Under the pieces are notes generated by a model. It did not search any database and was not told the DNA's origin. It worked only from the letters and a program-made list of their open reading frames with translations. The position numbers and the translations under genes were made by a program. A DNA stretch of 7,063 bases, from the NCBI GenBank assembly GCA_964482605.1, contig CAYZYS010000105.1, positions 1-7,063 on the forward strand, read 5' to 3'. This stretch comes from Bacteroides_F sp964482605. Lineage in GTDB: Bacteria; Bacillota; Clostridia; Lachnospirales; Lachnospiraceae. Position 1 is the first letter of the stretch. Each line of letters begins with the position of its first letter. Positions 1 through 5,336 of the stretch are shown here, piece after piece.

Positions 1-10
1 TAACAATTGG

Positions 11-46
11 ACAAAATCCGCCATACTGTCTACAGTATAACGGATT
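11..46 (-). terminator. Probable terminator hairpin after the AEC transporter gene
   Basis: Two 15-nt arms (15-29 and 32-46) flank a 2-nt centre. On the minus-strand RNA they pair over nearly their whole length. The two positions that are C/A mismatches on the plus-strand transcript become G-U wobbles on the minus-strand transcript, so the structure favours minus-strand RNA. The hairpin begins 22 nt after the transporter stop codon and ends in a short run of four U (13-16, two of them in the stem), then GUCC. The weak U tract lowers confidence. A DNA operator for a gene beyond the left edge is the main alternative. Confidence 0.55.
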
Positions 47-67
47 CCCGTATAAAAATCAATAAAT

Positions 68-1009
68 TTACACCAATCCAAAGCTCCTTAGCAGATACAG
101 CCACCCCGTCAGGGTAAATGCACTAAGAAATGTTGTTATCATGACAATGCTTGCCGAAAGCGTCCCCTCATGCCCCATGCTCTTTGCCATGACAAAGCAG
201 CTCACCGTTGTTGGGGAGCCAAGCATTACAAGCACCGCCACCAGCTTGTCATGTGTAAACCCAAGCCAGACTGCCGCCGGAAGGAACATGGCGCAGAACA
301 CCACCAGCTTAAAGGCTGCCGCCACCAGTGCCGGCCTGATGCGGGAAAATGCCTTCCTGTAATCAAAGCTTGCCCCCAACGCCATAAGCCCCAGCGGTGA
401 CGCAAGGTTTGCAATGTATTTGACCGTCTTTGACATTATGACCGGCTGCGGAATGCCAAGAAGCGACCACAAAAGCCCCAGCACAATCCCGATGATGATG
501 GGATTGGTGACAATGCCCTTAAGCGTCCCTGCGATAAGCCTTCCATCCAGGTGCCCCCTGTCAGGCTTAAGGAATGACAGTATCACCACCGCCATTATGT
601 TGTAAAGCGGCACTGTTCCTATTATCATGAGCGGTGCCATCCCAGAACTCCCATATATGTTCTGAATGAAGCCTATCCCCAGCAAAGCCGCGCTTGACCT
701 GTACGATGCCTGGGCAAACTCGCCCCTTATGTCCCTGTTAAACAGAAATGAAACCGCCATGGAGAGCAATATTGAGATTAACGTGGCGGCAAAGCAGAAC
801 AGCACATATTTCCCATCCCATACAGCCCTGAAATCCTGCGTTGACAAATCCTGGAACACAAGCACCGGAAGTGCCACCTTGAACACAAAGGCATTCATCC
901 TTTTCGTGAAATTTTCATCAAACATCCCAAGCCTTAAAAACAACAGCCCCAGCACCATCAGCAGGAACACCGGCACGGTTGCGTTCAGGCAAAACACAAG
1001 ATTTTCCAT
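68..1009 (-). CDS. AEC (auxin efflux carrier) family transporter
   Basis: This is a 313-residue polytopic inner-membrane protein of the AEC/Mem_trans family. Bacterial members are secondary transporters, often suggested to carry small organic or dicarboxylic acids; the substrate here cannot be read from sequence. About ten hydrophobic segments are visible, including residues 10-29, 68-90, 168-185, 229-250 and 284-307. Family-typical stretches include ALPVLVF at 46-52, NPIIIGIVLGLL at 169-180, LASPLGLMALGASF at 202-215 and GSPTTVSCFVMAKSMG at 264-279. The length is normal for the family. I chose ATG at 1009 because GGGG (1015-1018) sits 5 nt upstream; the in-frame GTG at 1015 would overlap that site and adds only two residues. 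The gene follows a tRNA terminator with only 37 nt between, so its promoter is unclear. A hairpin 22 nt after the stop probably ends its transcript. Confidence 0.9.
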   Translation of the reverse strand: MENLVFCLNATVPVFLLMVLGLLFLRLGMFDENFTKRMNAFVFKVALPVLVFQDLSTQDFRAVWDGKYVLFCFAATLISILLSMAVSFLFNRDIRGEFAQASYRSSAALLGIGFIQNIYGSSGMAPLMIIGTVPLYNIMAVVILSFLKPDRGHLDGRLIAGTLKGIVTNPIIIGIVLGLLWSLLGIPQPVIMSKTVKYIANLASPLGLMALGASFDYRKAFSRIRPALVAAAFKLVVFCAMFLPAAVWLGFTHDKLVAVLVMLGSPTTVSCFVMAKSMGHEGTLSASIVMITTFLSAFTLTGWLYLLRSFGLV

Positions 1010-1046
1010 ATCCACCCCAATTCCGCAGGCATTTCATACCCACCAC

Positions 1047-1083
1047 AAAAGAAAGACCCCGCCCACAAGAGGCAAGGCCTTTC
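1047..1083 (-). terminator. Rho-independent terminator downstream of tRNA-Arg
   Basis: On the minus strand, GAAAGGCCUUGCC pairs with the downstream GGGCGGGGUCUUUC region to give a 13 to 14-bp stem with a loop of about 5 nt, followed directly by UUUU (1047-1050). Several stem pairs are G-U on the minus-strand RNA and would be A-C mismatches on the other strand, so it is built for minus-strand transcripts. It starts 21 nt after the tRNA 3' end, as expected for a tRNA gene terminator. Confidence 0.8.
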
Positions 1084-1104
1084 ACTAATCACAACAAGGA
1101 ATAA

Positions 1105-1176
1105 TGTTCCTGGGCAGAGTCGAACTGCCGATTCACCCTTAGGAGGGGCGTGTTATATCCACTTAACTACAGGAAC
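1105..1176 (-). tRNA. tRNA-Arg (anticodon CCT)
   Basis: The 72-nt sequence folds as a full cloverleaf. The acceptor stem GTTCCTG pairs with CAGGAAC with discriminator A. The D stem is GTTA/TAAC with an 8-nt loop, the anticodon stem is CGCCC/GGGTG with loop CTCCTAA, the variable region is 4 nt, and the T arm is GGCAG-TTCGACT-CTGCC. Anticodon CCT reads the arginine codon AGG, which is used in the neighbouring genes (for example in the adhE reading frame). The 3' CCA is not encoded and must be added after transcription. A near-consensus promoter lies immediately upstream and a terminator immediately downstream, so it is a single-tRNA transcription unit squeezed between the chemoreceptor and transporter genes. 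Confidence 0.96.
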
Positions 1177-1187
1177 ACATCCCCTAT

Positions 1188-1216
1188 ATAATACTCCCAT
1201 TCCCCAGGAATGTCAA
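1188..1216 (-). promoter_or_regulatory. Sigma-A type promoter for tRNA-Arg
   Basis: On the minus strand, TTGACA (1211-1216) is followed by a 17-nt spacer and TATTAT (1188-1193). The -35 is perfect, the -10 is 5 of 6 and the spacing is optimal. Transcription would start near 1181, leaving a leader of only about five nucleotides before the mature tRNA 5' end at 1176. The promoter begins 22 nt after the chemoreceptor stop codon. Confidence 0.85.
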
Positions 1217-1238
1217 CTTGTTTTTTCCACTTACACAC

Positions 1239-2975
1239 TTACAGCTTGAAAACGCTCATCTTCTCGTTCATGTTGTCTGCGATGCTGCTCAACTCCCCTG
1301 CTTTTCTGGAGATTCCGTCAACAATGTTGGCAACCTCCACAACCGACGCAGAGGTTTCTTCCGTTGCGGCGGCATTTTCCTGTGCAATCGCCGTAAGGCT
1401 GTTGACCATGTCAACCACCTGTACCCTGGAGCTGTCAAGCTCCTCTGTCTTGGTGGCAATCTCCTTCATTCCGGACATGGAATCCTCCACACCCTTGCGA
1501 ATCTTGTCAAATGCATCACCGGTGCGCTCCATGCAGTGGTTCTGCTCCTCCATGATTTTCTTGACCTGTCCCATGGTCTCAACGGACTTCTCCGAATCCG
1601 CCAAAAGCGTGTTGATAATCTTGTCAATCTCGTTGGCAGACTGCGTTGACTGCTCCGCAAGCTTCTGAATCTCAGATGCAACAACCGCAAAGCCCTTGCC
1701 CATCTCACCTGCCCTTGCAGCCTCGATGGATGCATTCAGCGACAAAAGGTTGGTCTGGCCTGCTATGTCGGCTATTATCCTGGTTGCCTCACTAATCTTC
1801 ATTGCAGACTCGTTGGTGGTGGTGGTCTGCTCCACAATCACGTCTATGTATTCGCTGGACTGCCTGTTAATCTGCATGAGCTGCTGCAGGATTTCCTGTG
1901 CATTTTCATTTGCCTTGTCCATGGTGTTGACCGAGCCCATGAGCTCATCAACCTTCACACCCGTTTCGCGAATCAGGTTGCCCATCCTAATGACATTTTC
2001 AGATGCCTGCTGCGTCTCCGCAGCCTGTGATGTCGCACCCTCCGCAATATCGTTGACCGCCGTGTCCATCTGCCCCATTGCCGCATTGGTGTCACTTGCG
2101 CTGCGGCTCAGGTCATTGGCGGCGCCCGTTACGTTGCTGCTGTTGCTCCTGATTGTCTCAACAACCGATATGAGCTCACGCTGCAAATCGTCTATGCCCT
2201 TGGCGATGAGCCCCACCTCATCCTTCCTGGCGACAAGCTTACCATCCTCACCATGGATGGTGAAATCCATGCCCGAAAGCCTTTCCGTCTTCTCCCTAAG
2301 CTGATTAATCGGCTTGACCATCGCCAGCTTCATGAACACAACGAAAACAAAGCCAAATACTATTATGGAGAATATCATTCCCTCCACGCCGCGGAAATTA
2401 ATGTGCTTAATCGAGCTTGTGAGGTCGCTTTCATCCACGGTTGAAACCACGATGAAATTCTGTCCGGCATCCAGTGCGTATGCTGCGTATTTGTTGGCTC
2501 CCTTGTACACGTATGTGACAACCTGGTTCTCAACCTTCCTGCCTGCCGCCAAATCCTCCACAACGCCCTTGATTACTGAATTTTCAACAGGCTGCCCAAT
2601 CTTGTCGGCAGTAGGGTGGTACATCATCGTGCCGTCAGCCGACACAACATACACGTAGCTTGAATCCGCCCCGTCAATCCCCATATCCGAAAAATTTGCC
2701 GTGAGGAAATCCTTGCCAAGTGCCGTCTGCTTATTGGAATGTGACATTTCATTCTCTATCAGCTGTTCACCCGACTCCGCAATATCCAAAAGGTAGCTCT
2801 TGGAAAGTGCAGATATCTCCTTTTTCATCTGCGGCGCATATGTCCATATCATCATAAGCCCCGTTGCCAGTACCACAAGAAATGTAAGTGCTGATGTCTT
2901 GCCCATTATGGAATTGATGAAGCTTATCCTGTTCCCCGTGGTATTCCTGCCTGCTGCATTGTTCTTCTTATCCAT
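1239..2975 (-). CDS. Methyl-accepting chemotaxis protein with Cache-like sensor
   Basis: This is a 578-residue transmembrane chemoreceptor. It senses an extracellular ligand and controls the CheA/CheW kinase complex at the membrane. The order is a charged N-terminus, TM1 at about 27-46, an extracellular sensor at about 47-196, TM2 at about 198-220, HAMP at about 219-272, then a long coiled-coil signalling domain to the C-terminus. The sensor contains SSYVYVVSADGTMMYHP (105-121) and a second strand-rich stretch with YAAYALDAGQNFIVVSTV, typical of single-Cache receptors. The kinase-contacting hairpin tip is clear at about 404-442, with QTNLLSLNASIEAARAGEMG and GFAVVASEIQKLAEQS. There is no C-terminal NWETF-like CheR/CheB tether. 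I chose ATG at 2975 because AGGGGG (2983-2988) lies 7 nt upstream; an in-frame ATG at 3053 has its G-run directly against the start codon. The ligand is unknown. No obvious terminator follows, so transcription may run into the tRNA. Confidence 0.95.
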   Translation of the reverse strand: MDKKNNAAGRNTTGNRISFINSIMGKTSALTFLVVLATGLMMIWTYAPQMKKEISALSKSYLLDIAESGEQLIENEMSHSNKQTALGKDFLTANFSDMGIDGADSSYVYVVSADGTMMYHPTADKIGQPVENSVIKGVVEDLAAGRKVENQVVTYVYKGANKYAAYALDAGQNFIVVSTVDESDLTSSIKHINFRGVEGMIFSIIVFGFVFVVFMKLAMVKPINQLREKTERLSGMDFTIHGEDGKLVARKDEVGLIAKGIDDLQRELISVVETIRSNSSNVTGAANDLSRSASDTNAAMGQMDTAVNDIAEGATSQAAETQQASENVIRMGNLIRETGVKVDELMGSVNTMDKANENAQEILQQLMQINRQSSEYIDVIVEQTTTTNESAMKISEATRIIADIAGQTNLLSLNASIEAARAGEMGKGFAVVASEIQKLAEQSTQSANEIDKIINTLLADSEKSVETMGQVKKIMEEQNHCMERTGDAFDKIRKGVEDSMSGMKEIATKTEELDSSRVQVVDMVNSLTAIAQENAAATEETSASVVEVANIVDGISRKAGELSSIADNMNEKMSVFKL

Positions 2976-3088
2976 TGTGTAACCCCCTGTTATTAATCTT
3001 TTATATCCCTCCTTCGTAAATTTCGGCATGCCCTTTACTGCAAACCGCCTCATCCCCTGTAAAATGTTAATCCTTCATCATATGTATA
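2976..3088 (-). other. Gap between DUF3881 gene and chemoreceptor, no clear promoter
   Basis: These 113 nt contain no terminator with a U tract and no convincing promoter. A TATAAA near 3000-3005 lacks a matching -35. A strong ribosome-site-like AAGGAGGG (3007-3014) lies 32 nt before the chemoreceptor start with no start codon at usable spacing. The real ribosome site, AGGGGG at 2983-2988, is separate. Co-transcription with the upstream genes is plausible but not shown. Confidence 0.4.
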
Positions 3089-4036
3089 TCAAGGAAACTG
3101 CACCTCTCCCTGAAGCCACACATTCCCCTTGAATCTGCGCCCCAGGGCAGGCTCGCCCACAAGATCCGCCTCATTGATGACCAGGTCAAACACAATGTCG
3201 TTGCAGGAAAGCCGCAACAGGCACATATTCTCCCCGGTAAATACATTGGTCTGCCTTTCAATTCCCAGTATCTCCCCTATCACGGAATACTGGTCACACT
3301 CAACCCCGCAGGGCATGAATGAGCTTTCAACTATGGACAGCACGTCCTCATGCACAATCCTCCTGGATATTGCAGTATAGGCATCCAAATCCTGTATCGT
3401 CAGTGTCTCTATCGCATCCTGGTCCCCGTTCCTCGCTGCCGTCACAAGATTGTTATACTCAATCTCCTTGGCGCGCTGCCTTGGGTTGAAGCTCTTGTTC
3501 TCGGTCTTGGGCTTTGATGCCGGGAGCAGTATCATCCCGCCCACCGAAAGCGCCGCCAGTGACACCGGCCTGCCCTCTATCGCCTGCTTTTCCATGAGGT
3601 TCTTCCTGTCCATCTCAAACATCCTGGCACTGGAATTGCCCTCCGCTGCCCTTGCCTCTATATAGTCAAGATACCCGATTACGTTCTGCAGGTAAAATAT
3701 GAGCGTCACCCCGACCTTGAGGTCCTCGCACACAACCTCGTAGGATTCCTTGTCAAGGTGCCGTTCCAGCGTCATGTCGCCATTGCTTTCCTTTGCATCC
3801 CCCATGAAAAGCGGGTAATAATATTCCTTAATAAATGCATCCCCCTCAAGCCGTCCATATACGCACACTCCAGTGCTTTCGCTTGTCGGTATCAGCACCG
3901 CCCCCCTGCCAAAATGCTTATTGACAACCATCAATCCGACATCCGTCCGCATCTTCTCAACGGCTGCGTCTATTAAATTGTCCATCTGCTCATCGGATGC
4001 GTCCCCGAAGCCTATCGCCCGTAAAAAAAGATGCAT
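3089..4036 (-). CDS. DUF3881 family protein, function unknown
   Basis: This 315-residue protein resembles DUF3881 proteins from memory of the family: the N-terminal MHLFLRAIGF, the SFMPCGVECDQYSVIGEIL stretch at about 239-257 and the C-terminal GEPALGRRFKGNVWLQGEVQF (294-314). It has no signal peptide and no convincing membrane segment (158-172 is only mildly hydrophobic), so it is probably cytoplasmic. The N-terminal part is mixed alpha/beta. A charged, proline-containing linker at about 173-192 separates it from the C-terminal part, where CNDIVFDLVINEADLVGEPALGRR is strand-rich. No catalytic motif is recognisable. It starts 22 nt after the HD-GYP stop, with GAGG (4041-4044) spaced 4 nt from ATG, so the two are probably one operon. 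The start codon is followed almost at once by seven T (4023-4029). The family assignment is moderately sure; the function is not known to me. Confidence 0.8.
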   Translation of the reverse strand: MHLFLRAIGFGDASDEQMDNLIDAAVEKMRTDVGLMVVNKHFGRGAVLIPTSESTGVCVYGRLEGDAFIKEYYYPLFMGDAKESNGDMTLERHLDKESYEVVCEDLKVGVTLIFYLQNVIGYLDYIEARAAEGNSSARMFEMDRKNLMEKQAIEGRPVSLAALSVGGMILLPASKPKTENKSFNPRQRAKEIEYNNLVTAARNGDQDAIETLTIQDLDAYTAISRRIVHEDVLSIVESSFMPCGVECDQYSVIGEILGIERQTNVFTGENMCLLRLSCNDIVFDLVINEADLVGEPALGRRFKGNVWLQGEVQFP

Positions 4037-4058
4037 ATGTCCTCATCAGCCTTTCAAA

Positions 4059-5117
4059 CTAATCAATGGTGTCAACTATGAATATGGTGAGCTTCCTCAT
4101 CATGTCATACACAACCTCTGAGTCATAAGGTGTCCCGTCCTGGTGCTTAAGCATCCTGATGACAGGCCTCTCCGGTGCCGTCGGGTTCTGCCTGATTACC
4201 TCCGCCTGCTCACCCTCATTGGTAACTGCAATGGTTCCAACAGGATACACGGCAATTGCCTTCAAAAGCTTGCTTGCCACGGAACTGTCATACAACACGC
4301 CCTCATTGACCTTGATGTATTCAATCGCCTCATGCATCTTCATGCGCTTCCTGCCCACACCGCTTATCATCGAGTCAAAATCATCGCACACCGCCACCAG
4401 CTTAACCTCCGGCCTAAGCTTTGCGCCTGTGTACTGGAACGGGTATCCTCCCCCGTCCACCCTCTCATGATGAAGGAGTATTATGTCCTTAGCCACGTCA
4501 GTAAGCCACTTTTCGTCCTGTATTGAACCATATCCATTAACCGTGTGCTTCTTGTATTCCCCCTGCTCCTCCGGCCCCAGCTCGTCCACGTCAATGTCCC
4601 TGCACTCAACCGTGGTGAACTTAAGCCCGATGTCATGGAGTATGGCACCTATCGCCACATTCCTTGTCTGCTCCTCTGTCATCTTAAGCTTCAACGCCAT
4701 TATCGTTGACAATGTGCACACATTAAGGCTATGGGAGTATAAATCCGTACTTATGTTGCGGACCTCCGTCAGATTCTCCATCACCTCAGGCTCCTGGGCA
4801 ACATTGGTAAGTATTCTGTCTGCTTCTTCAAGTACATTTTTCAAGTCTTCGTTATGCTTGTAGACATGCTTCTCAAGTACGGTTTTAATCTTTTCTCTTG
4901 ATTGCTCGTAAGTCTCCTCCACGGTGAAATTGTTCACCGGCCTTGCCTCACCAGGCTTCCCCACATACACTGACGAAACGCCAAGTTCCCTGAGCTTTGC
5001 AATGTAGCTGTCATTAAGTATTGTTCCTTCCCCAATCAAAATGACATTGCCAGAGGATACGATTGGCATTCCGAGGACCTCTGTCCCCTTCAAATCATCA
5101 ACGCTTACCAATTTCAT
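4059..5117 (-). CDS. HD-GYP domain protein, probable cyclic-di-GMP phosphodiesterase
   Basis: This is a 352-residue soluble protein. HD-GYP enzymes hydrolyse cyclic-di-GMP, usually to pGpG or GMP, at a two- or three-metal site. Residues 1-60 form a small strand-rich N-terminal module (LGMPIVSSGNVILIGEGTIL, then an LRELGVSSVYV stretch), followed by a helical linker at about 65-120. The HD-GYP core shows H129 (SHS), H161-D162 (HDIG), H191 (HTVNGYG), H216-H217 with HHERVDGGGYP (216-226), and D245-D246 (VCDDFDSM). The usual HDIGK reads HDIGLK, so the lysine is shifted by one. The tail at about 287-345, starting YPVGTIAVTNEGEQAEV, is a common extension in Firmicute members. AGAGGGG (5124-5130) lies 6 nt before the ATG, which fixes the start. 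It heads a probable operon with the DUF3881 gene. Activity on cyclic-di-GMP is inferred from the family. Confidence 0.9.
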   Translation of the reverse strand: MKLVSVDDLKGTEVLGMPIVSSGNVILIGEGTILNDSYIAKLRELGVSSVYVGKPGEARPVNNFTVEETYEQSREKIKTVLEKHVYKHNEDLKNVLEEADRILTNVAQEPEVMENLTEVRNISTDLYSHSLNVCTLSTIMALKLKMTEEQTRNVAIGAILHDIGLKFTTVECRDIDVDELGPEEQGEYKKHTVNGYGSIQDEKWLTDVAKDIILLHHERVDGGGYPFQYTGAKLRPEVKLVAVCDDFDSMISGVGRKRMKMHEAIEYIKVNEGVLYDSSVASKLLKAIAVYPVGTIAVTNEGEQAEVIRQNPTAPERPVIRMLKHQDGTPYDSEVVYDMMRKLTIFIVDTID

Positions 5118-5164
5118 GTCAAACCCCTCTTCTCTGCCCTAAGCTAAAATGATGTCACTCCTTC

Positions 5165-5184
5165 ATTCTATCATACAATAGAAT
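5165..5184. repeat. 7-bp inverted repeat over the HD-GYP promoter
   Basis: ATTCTAT (5165-5171) and ATAGAAT (5178-5184) are perfect inverted arms with a 6-nt centre. The dyad covers the candidate -10 and most of the spacer of the minus-strand promoter. Its position suits a repressor operator, but I do not recognise the sequence as a known factor's site, and AT-rich dyads of this size can occur by chance. Confidence 0.5.
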
Positions 5185-5193
5185 AATCCACAA
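5165..5193 (-). promoter_or_regulatory. Candidate promoter for the HD-GYP operon
   Basis: On the minus strand, TTGTGG (5188-5193) is separated by 17 nt from TAGAAT (5165-5170), which is preceded by TGA, an extended -10. The -35 matches only 3 of 6, the -10 5 of 6. The predicted start near 5158 would give a leader of about 41 nt to the ATG at 5117. This is the best candidate I can see in the divergent region, but it is not strong. Confidence 0.5.
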
Positions 5194-5247
5194 ATTAATT
5201 TTACGAAAAATGCACATTCCCGTCGTAATTTTTACACCAATTTCCTA

Positions 5248-5276
5248 TTGACATATGCATTTTATTTTCATATAAT
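5248..5276 (+). promoter_or_regulatory. Perfect consensus sigma-A promoter of adhE
   Basis: TTGACA (5248-5253), a 17-nt spacer and TATAAT (5271-5276) match the housekeeping consensus at all twelve positions. Transcription should start near 5283, giving a leader of about 54 nt. Such an intrinsically strong promoter fits a gene that is kept low by a repressor and highly expressed when released. Confidence 0.92.
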
Positions 5277-5278
5277 GA

Positions 5279-5321
5279 ATTAATATTTGTTAATATTTTA
5301 ACAATATCACACAATATTAAT
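5279..5321. repeat. 9-bp inverted repeat enclosing the Rex operator
   Basis: ATTAATATT (5279-5287) and AATATTAAT (5313-5321) are perfect inverted arms around a 25-nt interior that holds nearly all of the Rex site. The right arm ends just before the ribosome site AGGAGGG (5322-5328). In the adhE leader RNA the arms could pair and affect access to that ribosome site, but an all-A/U stem is weak. It may only reflect AT-rich composition. Confidence 0.4.
5287..5304. promoter_or_regulatory. Rex redox-repressor operator
   Basis: TTGTTAA (5287-5293), four bases, then TTAACAA (5298-5304) is a perfect palindrome identical to the clostridial Rex site TTGTTAA-N4-TTAACAA. Rex binds when NADH/NAD+ is low and leaves when NADH builds up; adhE is a classic target. 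The site lies just downstream of the -10, at about +4 to +21 from the predicted start, a position that blocks initiation or promoter escape. The sequence match is direct; Rex itself is not encoded in this window. Confidence 0.88.
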
Positions 5322-5336
5322 AGGAGGGAATCACTA

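Noticed and set aside
67..78. TTTACACCAAT shared between the transporter 3' end and the adhE upstream region (5230-5241)
   Set aside because: A single short match, one copy lying in coding sequence; no sign of a mobile element or functional repeat.
1010..1015. GTG start for the AEC transporter at 1015
   Set aside because: The GTG overlaps the G-run that serves as the ribosome site for the ATG at 1009; the latter gives sensible spacing and the usual short N-terminus.
1696..2304. Long plus-strand open frame within the chemoreceptor gene
   Set aside because: It is antisense to a clear chemotaxis receptor, has low-complexity Ser/Leu/Ala composition and no recognisable domain or ribosome site; the same holds for the other plus-strand frames between 141 and 4863.
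3015..3045. Motility sigma factor (sigma-D/FliA) promoter before the chemoreceptor
   Set aside because: GCCGAAAT resembles the -10, but the only TAAA is about 6 nt upstream instead of about 15, so the two boxes do not form a promoter.
2976..3053. Longer chemoreceptor start at ATG 3053, adding 26 residues
   Set aside because: Its G-run touches the start codon with no spacing, whereas the ATG at 2975 has AGGGGG at 7 nt and gives a normal short charged N-terminus before TM1.
2976..3088. Cyclic-di-GMP riboswitch before the chemoreceptor
   Set aside because: None of the conserved core elements of class I cyclic-di-GMP riboswitches can be found in these 113 nt; the HD-GYP neighbour was the only reason to look.
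5201..5228. TTACGA / TCGTAA inverted pair in the divergent region
   Set aside because: The arms are only six bases, widely spaced and not aligned with either promoter; this is expected by chance in AT-rich sequence.
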